Shown in pieces: positions 27,306-37,047 of a stretch of 64,000 bases of DNA. Where the stretch lies: NCBI GenBank assembly GCA_009691765.1, contig SIAO01000003.1:1-64000 (forward strand), given 5' to 3'. Position 1 is the first letter of the stretch; each line of letters opens with the position of its first letter. The position numbers were made by a program, and so were the translations under genes. This stretch comes from Planctomycetota bacterium. GTDB taxonomy: Bacteria > Planctomycetota > GCA-002687715. The notes beneath the pieces were generated by a model. The model saw only the letters and a program-made list of their open reading frames with translations. It ran no database searches and was not told where the DNA came from.

Positions 27306-28379
27306 ATGAAGATCTTCTTCTGTGACGCGTGTAACGAGAGTATTCCGCACAAAGACTTCAGTCAGCACCGCATCACGATTGAGGGGGGCAAGCTCTTCTG
27401 TCCGAAATGTGCACCGATCGTGCAAGAGAAACAGCGTAGCGTACCGGCAGCGCTTGTGACCACCGTGCTGTTGCTCGTGATGGCTTTGATCGGCATGGGT
27501 TTTTGGGGTTGGCAGCTCATCGACGACCTGCGTAGCGACCTGCGCCGCGCAGAGTTTTCTTTGGCGGACGTTGGCAATGTCGCGGGTGTGACGGCGACGC
27601 GTTTAGAAGCCGCGCTCGTGAGCCTTCAGAACTCTGAAGCGAGCCTCGCGGAGCTTAAAGGTGCCGTCGCTGCGCTGCGCGACTCTTCGCAGCAGCGCTA
27701 TGCCGATCTCGATCGTCGGCTTGGCGCGGATTCTGATGCGGCCCGAGCAGCGCTCGAAGAACGCATTGGTGTGTTAGACGCGAAGACATCGAGCGTGCTC
27801 ACGGACTTGCGTACTCAAACGCAAAGTACGCGTGAAGATCTTGCGGGGCAAAAGGCCGGTCTCGATGGGCTCAAGGCTGCCTTGGAGGTTGTGCGCGAAC
27901 TTGCTGCAACGAAGCCGTTGCCGGTGGTCGGGCCTGTTGCACCCACAGACGCAGGCGTGGCTGCACCGCTGGCGCGCAACGCAGTGGAGGAGCGCGAAGT
28001 CAATGTTTTGCTGCTGCAGCTCAGTGACTCAGATCCGGGACAACGCTACACAGCGGTGACCGAGCTGGGGCGCTACAGCGGTACGAAAGTGGTAGCGGCC
28101 TTGGAAGGCATGTTGAAAGACGCAGAAGAGTACTTGCGCGTCGCGGTGGTTCAGAATCTGCGCCGTCTCGGATCCAAACCGTCCTTGCCGCTCATTCTGC
28201 AAGTCTTGCGTGACGGTGATCCGTTCGTGCGCTCTGCTGCGAAAGCTGCGTTTGAAGAACTCGCAGGCACGCGTTTGAATTTTGATCCGGAGGCGTCGCC
28301 CAAAGACCGTGAATCCACCGTCAAGGAAGCCGAATCCTGGTGGGAAGCCAACAAGGTGCGCGTGCTCTCAGGCACATGA
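27306..28379 (+). CDS. Zinc-ribbon, transmembrane, coiled-coil, HEAT-repeat protein
   Basis: A 357-residue protein with four sections. Residues 1-40 are a treble-clef-like zinc ribbon (CDACNESIPHKDF, then FCPKCAP). Residues ~50-72 are a membrane helix (LVTTVLLLVMALIGMGFWGW). Residues ~75-205 are predicted coiled coil. Residues ~230-357 are HEAT repeats ending ASPKDRESTVKEAESWW. The layout suggests a cytoplasmic zinc-bearing head and an external HEAT scaffold. ATG 27306 is used because the upstream extension is Arg-rich and covers the candidate leader RNA. The function is unknown. Confidence 0.7.
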   Translation: MKIFFCDACNESIPHKDFSQHRITIEGGKLFCPKCAPIVQEKQRSVPAALVTTVLLLVMALIGMGFWGWQLIDDLRSDLRRAEFSLADVGNVAGVTATRLEAALVSLQNSEASLAELKGAVAALRDSSQQRYADLDRRLGADSDAARAALEERIGVLDAKTSSVLTDLRTQTQSTREDLAGQKAGLDGLKAALEVVRELAATKPLPVVGPVAPTDAGVAAPLARNAVEEREVNVLLLQLSDSDPGQRYTAVTELGRYSGTKVVAALEGMLKDAEEYLRVAVVQNLRRLGSKPSLPLILQVLRDGDPFVRSAAKAAFEELAGTRLNFDPEASPKDRESTVKEAESWWEANKVRVLSGT

Positions 28380-28452
28380 TGCGCGCGATCCGTTGCAGCC
28401 ACGGCATGGTGCGGACCTCTTGATAGAGTCGCGCAGGACGGAAATCGGCCCA

Positions 28453-29946
28453 ATGCCAGAGCAACACGAAACCTCCATCAGGCGCCCGGCCACCAAAATC
28501 ATCGCCACGCTTGGGCCTGCATCGTGGACGCCGTCAGCCATTCGTGACTTGGCGCTTGCTGGCACCAGTGCTTTTCGCCTCAATTTCTCGCACGGCGATG
28601 TCGAGATTCTGCGCGGCGTCGTGAATTGCATTCGCCAAGTCTCGCAAGAGCTGGGCACGCCGATTGCCATCTTGGGCGACTTGGCCGGGCCCAAGTTGCG
28701 CGTTGGCGTTGTGCCAGGTGGAGGCACGATCACCCTCGAGGACGGTCAAGAAGTCCTGCTGGATCCCTCTTCACGCGAAGTGGTGCGCGGCCGATTGGGT
28801 GTGTCGCACTATTCCGTAGTGAAGGATGTGCCGGATGGTTCGCGCATCCTGCTCGATGACGGCAACTTCGAATTGAAGTCCTTGAAGCGCGATGGCGACT
28901 GCCTGCGTGCTGTGGTTGTGCACGGCGGCGAGCTCTCGTCGCGCAAGGGCATCAACATTCCAGGGGTGATGCTCAGTATTCCGGCCATCACAGAAAAAGA
29001 CGAGGCCGACCTCGCTTTCGGGATGCAAGTGGGCGTTGATTTCTTCGCCATGAGTTTTGTGCGCACGGCGCGTGACGTGGTGGATCTGAAACGCCGCATC
29101 GCCTTGCATGGTCGCCACACACCTGTGGTGGCCAAGATCGAGACCCCCATTGCCGTGGAGAACTTGTCCTCGATCCTCGACGTCAGCGACGGCATCATGG
29201 TGGCGCGCGGTGATCTCGGAGTAGAGATCGGGCCAGAACGCTTGCCCGTGGTTCAAAAGGAAATCATCCGCGCCGCACGCAGTCGCGGAAAACTGGTGAT
29301 CACGGCGACGCAGATGCTCGACAGCATGACTCACAATCCGCACCCTACGAGGGCGGAAGCGACAGATGTGGCGAACGCGTTGTTTGACGGCACAGATGCC
29401 GTGATGCTCTCGCAAGAGACTGCGGTGGGGCTCTACCCCGTGATCACGGTCAACACCATGCGTGAGATTGCATGGAACGCCGAACAGAGTGATCTTTTTG
29501 TTGCTCAGGCGCGCCTGTTCCAGCGCCCTCAAGATCACGGCATTGCGCACGCCGCGATCAAGGCTGCTTGTGTGGCCGCGGAAGAAGTGGAAGCCAAAGC
29601 CATCTTGGCGTTCTCATCGACAGGCTGGACAGCCTACGGTGTCGCTGCGTGGCGCCCGCACTGTCCCGTGTTTGCTTTGACGGATGACCCGTCAGCGTTC
29701 AACCGTTTCGCGCTCTGTCGTGGCGCGCGCGCGTTCCTCATTCCCAGCGCCCGCGACATCGCGCACTTGTACGCGCTGGGCCTCGCCGCCACGGTGAAAG
29801 CCGGTGCGTTGGTCAAGGACGATGTGGTGGTGCTTCTTTCAGGCGCGCGCAGCCATGGCGCTGGCGCCAACACCATCCGCATCTACAAAGTGGGCGCTCG
29901 GGACGACCGCAACGCGGGTTCTAACGCCGGTGGCGACGCACTTTGA
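28453..29946 (+). CDS. pyk: Pyruvate kinase
   Basis: Last step of glycolysis: PEP plus ADP to pyruvate plus ATP. The 497 residues include KIIATLGPAS, FRLNFSHG, LGDLAGPKLRVG, the catalytic stretch VVAKIETPIAVENLSSIL, DGIMVARGDLGVEIG and ITATQMLDSMTHNP. The family signature DxxGPKxR reads DLAGPKLR, so the metal and phosphate ligands look intact. ATG 28453 gives the family N-terminus; the frame extends upstream into the preceding gene and is ignored there. A C-terminal allosteric domain is present. sucC follows. Confidence 0.96.
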   Translation: MPEQHETSIRRPATKIIATLGPASWTPSAIRDLALAGTSAFRLNFSHGDVEILRGVVNCIRQVSQELGTPIAILGDLAGPKLRVGVVPGGGTITLEDGQEVLLDPSSREVVRGRLGVSHYSVVKDVPDGSRILLDDGNFELKSLKRDGDCLRAVVVHGGELSSRKGINIPGVMLSIPAITEKDEADLAFGMQVGVDFFAMSFVRTARDVVDLKRRIALHGRHTPVVAKIETPIAVENLSSILDVSDGIMVARGDLGVEIGPERLPVVQKEIIRAARSRGKLVITATQMLDSMTHNPHPTRAEATDVANALFDGTDAVMLSQETAVGLYPVITVNTMREIAWNAEQSDLFVAQARLFQRPQDHGIAHAAIKAACVAAEEVEAKAILAFSSTGWTAYGVAAWRPHCPVFALTDDPSAFNRFALCRGARAFLIPSARDIAHLYALGLAATVKAGALVKDDVVVLLSGARSHGAGANTIRIYKVGARDDRNAGSNAGGDAL

Positions 29947-30021
29947 TGCTGGTTGGGCTGCTGCGCCTCGCTGCCTAAGATCCTCCGCTCCATCACGGAG
30001 CCACTATGGAGTTCTGCTCGC

Positions 30022-31209
30022 ATGAAGATCCATGAGTACCAAGCCAAGGCCATCTTGAAGGCCGCTGGCGTGCCTGTTCTCGAGGGGCGCGTTGTGCACT
30101 CTGCGCAAGGCGCGGGCGCTGCATTCGCAGAGCTCGGGCAGCCCATCGCTGTGGTCAAGGCCCAGATCCACGCGGGCGGTCGCGGCAAAGGAGGTGGCGT
30201 GAAACTGGTGCGTTCTGTCGCCGAAGCAGAACAAGCCGCCGCGGCCATCATGGCCAAACCGCTGATCACATATCAGACCGGTCCGAATGGTCAGCGCGTC
30301 AAGACGCTGCTCGTGGAACAAGGCTGCGCCATCGAGCGCGAGCTTTACGCCGGCATCGCGTTGGATCGCGCCAGTCGTTTGCCGGTTTTGATGGTGTCTT
30401 CCGAGGGTGGCGTGGAGATCGAAGAAGTCGCGCACAAACACCCTGAGAAGATCCTGAAGGAGACGATTGATCCGCTGGTGGGTTTGCTGCCAAGCCAAGC
30501 TCGTCGTCTTGCCAAGGAAGTGGGATTGCCTGCGACGCTGTGGGACAAAGCCACGCAGTTCCTACAGGCCCTCTGCCGCGTTTACATCCAGAAGGACTTG
30601 AGCCTTGCCGAGATCAATCCGTTGGTTGTCACCAAAGATGGGCAGCTGATCGCCCTCGACGCCAAGATGAACTTCGACAGCAATGCGCTCTATCGTCAGC
30701 CAGACGTGGTTGCGCTGCGCGATCTCGACGAAGAAGACGCGAGCGAAGTGGCGGGGCAGGCGGCGGGCATCTCTTACATCAGCCTCGATGGCAACATCGG
30801 TTGCCTCGTGAATGGTGCTGGCCTCGCAATGGCAACGATGGACATCATCAAACTCTATGGGGCTTCGCCTGCGAACTTCCTTGACGTCGGTGGCGGCGCC
30901 ACCAAGGACCAAGTGGCCACAGCGTTCCGCCTCATCTTGGCTGATCCCAAGGTGAAAGGCATTCTGATCAACATCTTCGGTGGCATCTTGCGCTGCACGA
31001 CGCTCGCGGATGGCATCGTTGCTGCCGTGAAGGAAACAGGACTCTCGCTGCCGTTGGTGGTGCGCCTCGAAGGCACCGAAGTCGAACAAGGCCGACAGAT
31101 CCTGCGCGATTCCGGATTGCCGATCACCACGGCGTCCACGATGGCCGATGCGGCTGAGAAGATTGTCAAGGCAACGGCGCAGGCAACTGCGGGGCGGAGC
31201 AACTCATGA
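30022..31209 (+). CDS. sucC: Succinyl-CoA ligase [ADP/GDP-forming] subunit beta
   Basis: TCA-cycle substrate-level phosphorylation. The 395 residues have an ATP-grasp fold ([61 protein letters not shown]) and the CoA-ligase part ([38 protein letters not shown]). Start ATG 30022 is the family N-terminus, with GGAG 10 bp upstream. The stop overlaps sucD. Confidence 0.97.
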   Translation: MKIHEYQAKAILKAAGVPVLEGRVVHSAQGAGAAFAELGQPIAVVKAQIHAGGRGKGGGVKLVRSVAEAEQAAAAIMAKPLITYQTGPNGQRVKTLLVEQGCAIERELYAGIALDRASRLPVLMVSSEGGVEIEEVAHKHPEKILKETIDPLVGLLPSQARRLAKEVGLPATLWDKATQFLQALCRVYIQKDLSLAEINPLVVTKDGQLIALDAKMNFDSNALYRQPDVVALRDLDEEDASEVAGQAAGISYISLDGNIGCLVNGAGLAMATMDIIKLYGASPANFLDVGGGATKDQVATAFRLILADPKVKGILINIFGGILRCTTLADGIVAAVKETGLSLPLVVRLEGTEVEQGRQILRDSGLPITTASTMADAAEKIVKATAQATAGRSNS

Positions 31210-32081
31210 GCGTTTTGGTGAACAAGCACACGCGAGTCTTGGTGCAAGGACTCGGCAAAGCCGGTCGGTTTCACATGGCCCAGATGGTGCAGTACGGCAC
31301 ACAAGTTGTCGGCGGCGTTGCGCCTGGCAAGGGTGGCACTGTGGTGGATGGTGTTCCTGCGTTCGACAGTGTGGCTGAAGCCGTGAAAGCCACAGGTGCA
31401 GATGCGTCCGTTGTGTATGTGCCTGCCGCAGGCTGTCTCGATTCCATCTTGGAAGCCGACGCAGCGGGCCTCCGCTTGTGCGTCGTCATCACCGAAGGCA
31501 TTCCTACCAGTGACATGGTGAAGGCCTTCGCAGTGCTGCGCGCTCGCGGAAGCACCATGCGCATCATTGGCCCCAACTGCCCTGGCATCATCACGCCCGG
31601 CGAGTGCAAGATCGGAATCATGCCTGGGTACATCCACAGGCCAGGTCCCGTCGGCGTCGTGTCGCGCAGCGGCACGCTCACCTACGAAGCGGTATGGCAA
31701 CTTTCCGAGCGTGGCATTGGCCAAAGTACCTGCATCGGCATCGGCGGCGATCCGCTCATCGGCACCACGCACTTGGATGCGCTGCGCTTGTTTCAAGATG
31801 ATCCGGCTACTGAAGCCATCATCATGATTGGTGAAATTGGCGGGTCCGCTGAGGAAGAAGCAGCGGAGTACATCAGCAAGAATGTGCGCAAGCCCGTGGT
31901 GGGCTTCATCGCAGGACAGACAGCGCCACAAGGAAAACGCATGGGGCACGCAGGTGCTATTATCTCCGGCGGCAGCGGCAAAGCTGCTGACAAGATCGCC
32001 GCTTTGGAACGGGCGGGCGTGGCTGTTGCCCGAAACCCGTCCGAGATGGCTGCGACGCTCGTCAAGTTGCTTGGGAAGTGA
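31206..32081 (+). CDS. sucD: Succinyl-CoA ligase subunit alpha
   Basis: Partner of sucC, carrying the CoA-binding Rossmann domain and the phosphorylated His in [12 protein letters not shown]. Also visible are [15 protein letters not shown], the conserved [20 protein letters not shown], and [14 protein letters not shown]. At 291 residues it is the normal length. The ATG overlaps the sucC stop by 4 bp. The family motif GxTGKQG reads GLGKAGRF here, a small change in the nucleotide loop. Confidence 0.97.
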   Translation: MSVLVNKHTRVLVQGLGKAGRFHMAQMVQYGTQVVGGVAPGKGGTVVDGVPAFDSVAEAVKATGADASVVYVPAAGCLDSILEADAAGLRLCVVITEGIPTSDMVKAFAVLRARGSTMRIIGPNCPGIITPGECKIGIMPGYIHRPGPVGVVSRSGTLTYEAVWQLSERGIGQSTCIGIGGDPLIGTTHLDALRLFQDDPATEAIIMIGEIGGSAEEEAAEYISKNVRKPVVGFIAGQTAPQGKRMGHAGAIISGGSGKAADKIAALERAGVAVARNPSEMAATLVKLLGK

Positions 32082-32136
32082 CAGTGCTTCGGGCTCGGTG
32101 GCCCGAAGATTCCTCGGGGAAGCGGGAGGGCTGTCG

Positions 32137-32625
32137 ATGACCTGTGATCGCTGTGGTCAATCTCTTGAACTGGCCTGTACGGTCGTCAAGGACGGCGCTG
32201 TGCATCACGCTTACAAGTGTCCACTGGGGCATCACCTCCTCGTGGCCTCGCTTGAAACGCGTCTGCGTCTCGCGTTCGACGCACATGAGAGCTATGGCGC
32301 CGTGCGCCTCGAGTGCGGGCCCAATTGCTACATCTTCGACGAGCGCCTGTTCAAGGCAGCATTCCGTGAAGTGCTGGCTTTTGCGCGCCGCGAAACAGGC
32401 GATTTGATCCTCAATCTTGGTTCGGTGGCGTTGGTGGCCGAACCGCTGCTCGGAGTCATCCGCTTGCTGGATCACGGCCTGCGCGGACGCGGTCGTTCGC
32501 TTTGGATCGTGGCTGCATCGCGCCTCGTGGCTGCCGACTTGATCCGCTTGGATCCTGCTCTCGATGGCCGCGTTGAACGCAGTGAAGCAGATGTGTTGTT
32601 GCGCTTGCAGAGCGCTACGGTCTAA
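32137..32625 (+). CDS. Zinc-ribbon protein with STAS-like domain
   Basis: A 162-residue protein. The N-terminus has CDRC and CPLGHH, a likely zinc site. Residues ~70-155 have the length and alternating pattern of a STAS domain (GDLILNLGSVALVAEPLLGVIRLL, then GRSLWIVAAS). STAS proteins of the SpoIIAA type carry a phosphorylatable Ser at DSSG; that position reads VAEP here, so classic phospho-switching is unlikely. ATG 32137 has GGGAGG upstream. The role is unknown; the gene sits between sucD and a metF-like gene. Confidence 0.55.
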   Translation: MTCDRCGQSLELACTVVKDGAVHHAYKCPLGHHLLVASLETRLRLAFDAHESYGAVRLECGPNCYIFDERLFKAAFREVLAFARRETGDLILNLGSVALVAEPLLGVIRLLDHGLRGRGRSLWIVAASRLVAADLIRLDPALDGRVERSEADVLLRLQSATV

Positions 32626-32630
32626 GCGCC

Positions 32631-33461
32631 ATGGCTGGCCGCATCGCGCAGTTTCGGCTCTTCAGCGAACTGCTGCCACCACGCGGAGCTGACATCAGTC
32701 AAACAGTCATCGAAGGCATGTCGCTCGTCGATGCTGGCGCTGAGGCGCTGTTCATTCCAGATGCGCCCGGTGGTCAGCCTCGCCTCGATTCCGTGATGGC
32801 CGCCGCGCTTTTGCAACGTGAACTCAATGTGCCTTGCATCCCGCACCTCAATTGCCGCGATCGCAACCGCGTGGCGCTCAAGGGCGCTTTGTGGGCCGCG
32901 AAAGCTGCGGGGCTCTTTGGTGTGAAAGTCGTGACGGGCGATCCGCTGCCGGGCGGCGGTGTGAGCGGCACTTGGGATGAAGACAGCATTTCTTTGACGC
33001 GCATGGCCTCCGAGGAAGTAGGACTCGACGTTGTCATTGGGCATCGGCTTGGTGGTCCGGGCAGCGTGGACTCTCAAGACCGCTTCCTCGACAAGGTGCG
33101 TGCAGGCGCGAGTGTGGCCATCACGACGCCATTGCTGGATCCGGAGTTAGCGGTGCGCGTTGCGGAAGCGTGCATAGCGGCAGGTGTGCGCCCCGTCATC
33201 GCTCTGGTTGCTGTGCCGAGTGTCGAGGTGCTGCACTATCTCGATCAAGAGGTGAATTCCTTCCGCGGATCGCCGGATGCGGCTGCTCGTTTGCGTCAAG
33301 CAGCGGATCCCGCGCTCGAAGGCGTTGCCATCGCCTGCGAAGTGGCAGAGCGCGTCGGCGATCGTGCCGGCTTCCATGTGGCACTTCCATTTGGCCGCGC
33401 CAAGGCTGGTGTGGCTCTGTTGCGTGAATTGAGGCGCCTTGGAGTTTCGCGTGGACACTGA
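32631..33461 (+). CDS. Methylenetetrahydrofolate reductase-like protein
   Basis: A 276-residue TIM barrel of the MTHFR type: [13 protein letters not shown] at the N-terminus, [18 protein letters not shown], and [19 protein letters not shown] followed by VVTGDPLP, which matches the family RDRN and TGDP folate/flavin sites. These enzymes make 5-methyltetrahydrofolate for methionine. It resembles the reductase half of bifunctional homocysteine methyltransferase/MTHFR proteins and lacks the methyltransferase half. With metK and folD in the window it fits one-carbon metabolism. Its end overlaps murA by 11 bp. Confidence 0.75.
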   Translation: MAGRIAQFRLFSELLPPRGADISQTVIEGMSLVDAGAEALFIPDAPGGQPRLDSVMAAALLQRELNVPCIPHLNCRDRNRVALKGALWAAKAAGLFGVKVVTGDPLPGGGVSGTWDEDSISLTRMASEEVGLDVVIGHRLGGPGSVDSQDRFLDKVRAGASVAITTPLLDPELAVRVAEACIAAGVRPVIALVAVPSVEVLHYLDQEVNSFRGSPDAAARLRQAADPALEGVAIACEVAERVGDRAGFHVALPFGRAKAGVALLRELRRLGVSRGH

Positions 33462-34746
33462 AGTCGGCGAGCGATTTGAGGTCGAAGGTGGCGTGCCTAT
33501 CAGCGGCACTGTGGTGTGCTCAGGCAACAAGAACGAAGCGCTGCCAGTGCTGGCGGCGACGCTGCTTACGGAGCAGCCTTGCTTGCTCGAGAATGTGCCG
33601 CGCATCCGCGATGCCGAGGCCATGCAAGAGATCCTCGATAGTCTCGGCGTGAGCACCGAGTGGCTGGCCGGAAAGCGCTTGCGCTGCGATGCGTCACAAC
33701 TTTCCACGCGGGATCCAGATGAGCGCATCGCGCGCACGATCAGAGGTTCCTTTCTTTTCGCTCCGGGGTTGTTGCACCGCACGGGCAAGGCTGTTCTGCC
33801 ACGTCCTGGTGGCGATCGCATCGGGCGCCGTCGCGTCGACACGCATTTGCTCGCGCTGCGGGCACTCGGCGCCGAAGTGGATGTGAAGTCGGATCACTAC
33901 GTTCTCACACTGAACAAGCGATTCCGTGGCGCCGATGTTTTTCTCGATGAAGCCTCGGTGATGGCCACCGAGAACGCGGTGATGGCGGCTGCGGTGGCGG
34001 ACGGGCGCACGCGCATCATGAATGCGGCCTCTGAACCGCACGTGCAGGGACTCTGTCGCTTGTTGGTGACGATGGGTGCAGAGATCAGCGGTATCGGCAG
34101 CAATTGCCTCGAAGTCATTGGGCGCGCACAACTCGGCGGCGCGGCGCACCGCATCGATCCCGATCACATCGAGATCGGTTCGTTCATGGCGATTGCAGCC
34201 ATGACCGGTGGCGAGATGCGCATCAAGGATGTCGTGCCTGATCACTTGCGCATGATTTGCATGGTGTATCGCCGCCTCGGCGTGCAAACGCATTTCGATG
34301 GCACTGACCTCATTGTGCCTGGGAAGCAAGACCTGCGCATTCAAGAAGACCTCCACGGAGCCATCCCCAAAGTGGATGACGCGCCGTGGCCAGGTTTCCC
34401 GGCGGATTTGACTTCGATTGCGCTCGTGCTCGCAACGCAATCCAGTGGCACGGTGGTGATCCACGAAAAGATGTTCGAGAGTCGGCTGTTCTTCGTCGAC
34501 CGCTTGCTCATCATGGGCGCACGTGTGGTGCTTTGCGATCCGCACCGCGCCGTCGTGGTTGGGCCTTGTCGCCTGCACGGGGCGACGATGGGGTCTCCCG
34601 ACATTCGCGCCGGTATGGCTTTGCTCTCCGCTGCGCTCTGCGCCGAGGGTCATTCCGTCATCCAGAATGCCCAGCAGATTGACCGCGGCTACGAAAGCAT
34701 CGAAGAACGCCTTCGCGCCCTCGGCGCCAGCATCAAGCGCACCTAG
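33451..34746 (+). CDS. murA: UDP-N-acetylglucosamine 1-carboxyvinyltransferase (Asp115-type MurA)
   Basis: First committed step of peptidoglycan synthesis. The 431 residues show [15 protein letters not shown], the active loop [18 protein letters not shown] and [18 protein letters not shown]. The loop Cys of most MurA proteins (PGGC) is Asp122 here, the variant found in Mycobacterium and Chlamydia that prevents fosfomycin alkylation. GTG 33451 is preferred because GGAG lies 6 bp upstream and it gives the usual N-terminus; a TTG at 33439 is the alternative. Confidence 0.92.
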   Translation: MDTEVGERFEVEGGVPISGTVVCSGNKNEALPVLAATLLTEQPCLLENVPRIRDAEAMQEILDSLGVSTEWLAGKRLRCDASQLSTRDPDERIARTIRGSFLFAPGLLHRTGKAVLPRPGGDRIGRRRVDTHLLALRALGAEVDVKSDHYVLTLNKRFRGADVFLDEASVMATENAVMAAAVADGRTRIMNAASEPHVQGLCRLLVTMGAEISGIGSNCLEVIGRAQLGGAAHRIDPDHIEIGSFMAIAAMTGGEMRIKDVVPDHLRMICMVYRRLGVQTHFDGTDLIVPGKQDLRIQEDLHGAIPKVDDAPWPGFPADLTSIALVLATQSSGTVVIHEKMFESRLFFVDRLLIMGARVVLCDPHRAVVVGPCRLHGATMGSPDIRAGMALLSAALCAEGHSVIQNAQQIDRGYESIEERLRALGASIKRT

Positions 34747-34894
34747 CCCGCAGTGCAATCCGCTCGGCGGCGCATGCGTGAGAGCAGGTGGAGCATGGTC
34801 CTGAGGGGGTGAAGCATTTCGTTCGAGGCATCCGAGCCAGAATGCGTAGTCCTCTCCGGCCGCACGCAGCCCGCGCGAATCACCGTGCTCGTGC

Positions 34895-34924
34895 TACAGT
34901 TTCACGGCCTCCCTTGGGGAGGCC
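34895..34924 (+). promoter_or_regulatory. -10-like box and hairpin in the tatA leader
   Basis: TACAGT (34895-34900) is followed by an 8-bp perfect stem, GGCCTCCC (34906-34913) with GGGAGGCC (34917-34924), loop of 3. The hairpin lies 13 bp before ATG 34938 and contains a GGGAGG. It could be the murA terminator (no U-tract) or a tatA leader element. The rest of the 191-bp gap shows no gene. Confidence 0.35.
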
Positions 34925-34937
34925 CGAAAGATGACCC

Positions 34938-35204
34938 ATGCAAGCGCCATTGATTGATGTGCTTCCGGAACTTCAGCTCGCCTTCGGTGTCGGCCCTCTC
35001 GAGCTCGTCGTCATTCTGTTGGTGGTGTTGCTGCTGTTCGGTGGTCGTTTGCCCAACTTGATGCGCAACCTCGGCAAGTCCGTGGTGGAGTTCAAGAAGG
35101 GGCTGAAGGATGACGGCACTCCCGAGGCTGGGCGTACCGAACTTCCCGATGGGACTCATGCCGCAACTCGCGTTGAGGATCGGGTCCACAAGAACGCGCC
35201 ATGA
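34938..35204 (+). CDS. tatA: Sec-independent translocase subunit TatA
   Basis: Pore-forming subunit of the twin-arginine export system. The 88 residues have the short periplasmic start, a membrane helix (GPLELVVILLVVLLLFGG), the hinge FGGRLPNLMRNLGKSVVEFKKG amphipathic helix, and a charged tail. TatA and TatB are hard to separate by eye; FGG followed by RLP favours TatA/E. It is coupled to a small ORF by ATGA and close to mobA, which is logical because many Tat substrates carry molybdopterin. Confidence 0.92.
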   Translation: MQAPLIDVLPELQLAFGVGPLELVVILLVVLLLFGGRLPNLMRNLGKSVVEFKKGLKDDGTPEAGRTELPDGTHAATRVEDRVHKNAP

Positions 35205-35386
35205 ATGAAGAGGAGGGCGCTGAACTCCGCCAGAACTACCGCGTAAAGCTGGTCGTGGATGGCGTGGAGCGCCCCTTGAAGCCCTTTCTCCACAACATGC
35301 TCGGAGGCGCCGCGATGGGCCTCGTCGAAGCCTTGAAGGACGTCAACGAGCCGCAGCATGTCGTACTCGAAGTCGAGCGTGACTGA
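35201..35386 (+). CDS. Small hypothetical protein between tatA and mobA
   Basis: 61 residues, starting at an ATGA overlap with tatA and overlapping mobA at its end. The sequence (NYRVKLVVDGVERPLKPFLH, then NMLGGAAMGLVEALKDV) looks like an alpha/beta fold with no membrane span. Coupled starts on both sides support translation. I do not recognise it; position suggests a link to Tat export or molybdenum cofactor. Confidence 0.6.
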   Translation: MNEEEGAELRQNYRVKLVVDGVERPLKPFLHNMLGGAAMGLVEALKDVNEPQHVVLEVERD

Positions 35387-35978
35387 GCCGCTTCCAGATC
35401 TCGGCATTCTTTGTGGCGGATTCTCGCGCCGCATGGGTAGCGATAAAGCTGCTGTGTTGCTCGCTGGCGAGTCGCTGTTGGCTCGCATGGTGCGACGCCT
35501 CGCTCCTGAATGCGCACGCGTCGTGGTGTCGACGAGAGCTTTCGGCCCCGGCTCTGCGCTGGGCTTGCCCGTAGTGACCGACCTCGACCCAGGTGGCGGG
35601 CCGTTGCAGGCCATGTTGTCTCTGCTTGAACAATGTCCGCACGGTGTTTTGGTGGTGCCGGTAGACATGCCGTTCGTGCCAGAGTCGATGCCTTCGCAGT
35701 TGAGTGGTGTTGCGGCCACAGCGGCTTGTGTGGGCTACAGCGTCAACGCTGTTGTGCAGCCACTTCCAGTGCTTCTCAAGCCAGCTGCATTGAATCCGTT
35801 GCGCCAGTTGGTGTCTCTGGGTGAGCGGCGCGCCGGAGCATGGCGACAAATCGCTGGCGCAAGCGTCGTGGATTTTCGCGCGGTAAATCCGCTACTCGAT
35901 CCAGAGATCGGGCTTGCGGGCGTGAATGACCCTGAGGCACTACAACGCGCAGAACGGCGTATTGCTGAGCAGGGTTGA
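35379..35978 (+). CDS. mobA: Molybdenum cofactor guanylyltransferase
   Basis: Transfers GMP from GTP to molybdopterin. About 199 residues. The nucleotidyltransferase signature LCGGFSRRMGSDKA is at the N-terminus, with metal and base sites in VVTDLDPGGGPLQAM and VVPVDMPFVP, and a late VNDPEAL motif. GTG 35379 overlaps the previous stop by 8 bp; ATG 35358 is possible and adds 7 residues. No other moa or mog genes are seen in the window. Confidence 0.85.
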   Translation: MTEPLPDLGILCGGFSRRMGSDKAAVLLAGESLLARMVRRLAPECARVVVSTRAFGPGSALGLPVVTDLDPGGGPLQAMLSLLEQCPHGVLVVPVDMPFVPESMPSQLSGVAATAACVGYSVNAVVQPLPVLLKPAALNPLRQLVSLGERRAGAWRQIAGASVVDFRAVNPLLDPEIGLAGVNDPEALQRAERRIAEQG

Positions 35979-36069
35979 TATCGCGCCAAGCGGGCTTCGT
36001 TGGCCGCGCTTCGTTGAGTGCGCCGTGGGCGGCTGGTACGGTGCGAGGCAGCCATTGCGGCCTTGATCT

Positions 36070-37047
36070 ATGTCTTCAACCATGCTGGATCTGCTTTATC
36101 GCGACATCGCTCCCGACCTGTTGAAGGTGGAGGAGGAGATCCGCGCCACGCTCGAATCGCCGGTCCCTGCCATCGCTAGCTTGTTGGAAGTGAGCGGTCG
36201 CTACGGCGGCAAGCGCATGCGTCCTGCGCTGGTCTTTCTCGTGGCGCGTGAGGCTGGTGGAGTTTGCGAAGGGCACGCGCGCCTCGGGGCGGTGGTCGAG
36301 CTCATTCATCTCGCCACCCTTGTGCATGACGATGTGATCGACGTGGCCACCATGCGCCGCCGCCAAGAGACGGTGAATGTGCGCCATGGCAACTACGAGG
36401 CAGTGCTGCTCGGCGACATCATATTCTCGCGGGCCATCCACTTGCTGGCGCGCCTTGGCAACCGTCGCGCGCTGTTGGCACTCACTCAAGCTGTGAGCAC
36501 TGTGTGCGAGGGCGAGATTCTCCAGAATCGCCACCGTCAAGATCCGGATCTCGACGAAGCCACGTACTACACCATCATCAGTGGCAAGACCGCGGAGCTG
36601 TATGCCGGAGCCACCGGCCTCGCCGCGCACCTTGCGGGTGCGAACGAAGCCATGGTGGAAGCGTTTGCGTTCTATGGGCTGAAGCTCGGAATCGCATTTC
36701 AGATCGTCGACGATTGCCTTGATGTTGTTGGGGTTGAGGAGCAGGTGGGCAAATCGCTCGGTACTGACCTACGCAACGGGAAGATGACCTTGCCGTTGTT
36801 GATACTGCGCGAGCGCGCAGACGCGGCCACTGGCGCGTTGTTGCGGCGCGTCATTCTCGGCGAAGCCGATGTTGGCGACGAAGCACAACTCAATCGCGCC
36901 GTGCGCGAATCTGGGGCACTGGACGAGGCTGTGCGCCGAGCTGCCGCTCATGTTGAAGCAGGTCTGGCTGCTGTGCGTGCCGTGTGCGGTTGTGATTCAC
37001 CTGCGCTTGCGGCTGTGGGTCGTTACGTGCTCGAACGCAGTCTCTGA
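36070..37047 (+). CDS. Long-chain trans-polyprenyl diphosphate synthase
   Basis: Builds the isoprenoid side chain of menaquinone or another lipid from isopentenyl diphosphate. 325 residues with both aspartate-rich motifs: DDVIDVATMRRR (first) and DDCLDVVG (second), the GGKRMRPALVFL start region, and NGKMTLPLLIL. This fits octaprenyl or heptaprenyl synthases (IspB/HepT). It complements mqnA, since menaquinone needs a polyprenyl tail. Chain length cannot be read from sequence by eye. Confidence 0.9.
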   Translation: MSSTMLDLLYRDIAPDLLKVEEEIRATLESPVPAIASLLEVSGRYGGKRMRPALVFLVAREAGGVCEGHARLGAVVELIHLATLVHDDVIDVATMRRRQETVNVRHGNYEAVLLGDIIFSRAIHLLARLGNRRALLALTQAVSTVCEGEILQNRHRQDPDLDEATYYTIISGKTAELYAGATGLAAHLAGANEAMVEAFAFYGLKLGIAFQIVDDCLDVVGVEEQVGKSLGTDLRNGKMTLPLLILRERADAATGALLRRVILGEADVGDEAQLNRAVRESGALDEAVRRAAAHVEAGLAAVRAVCGCDSPALAAVGRYVLERSL

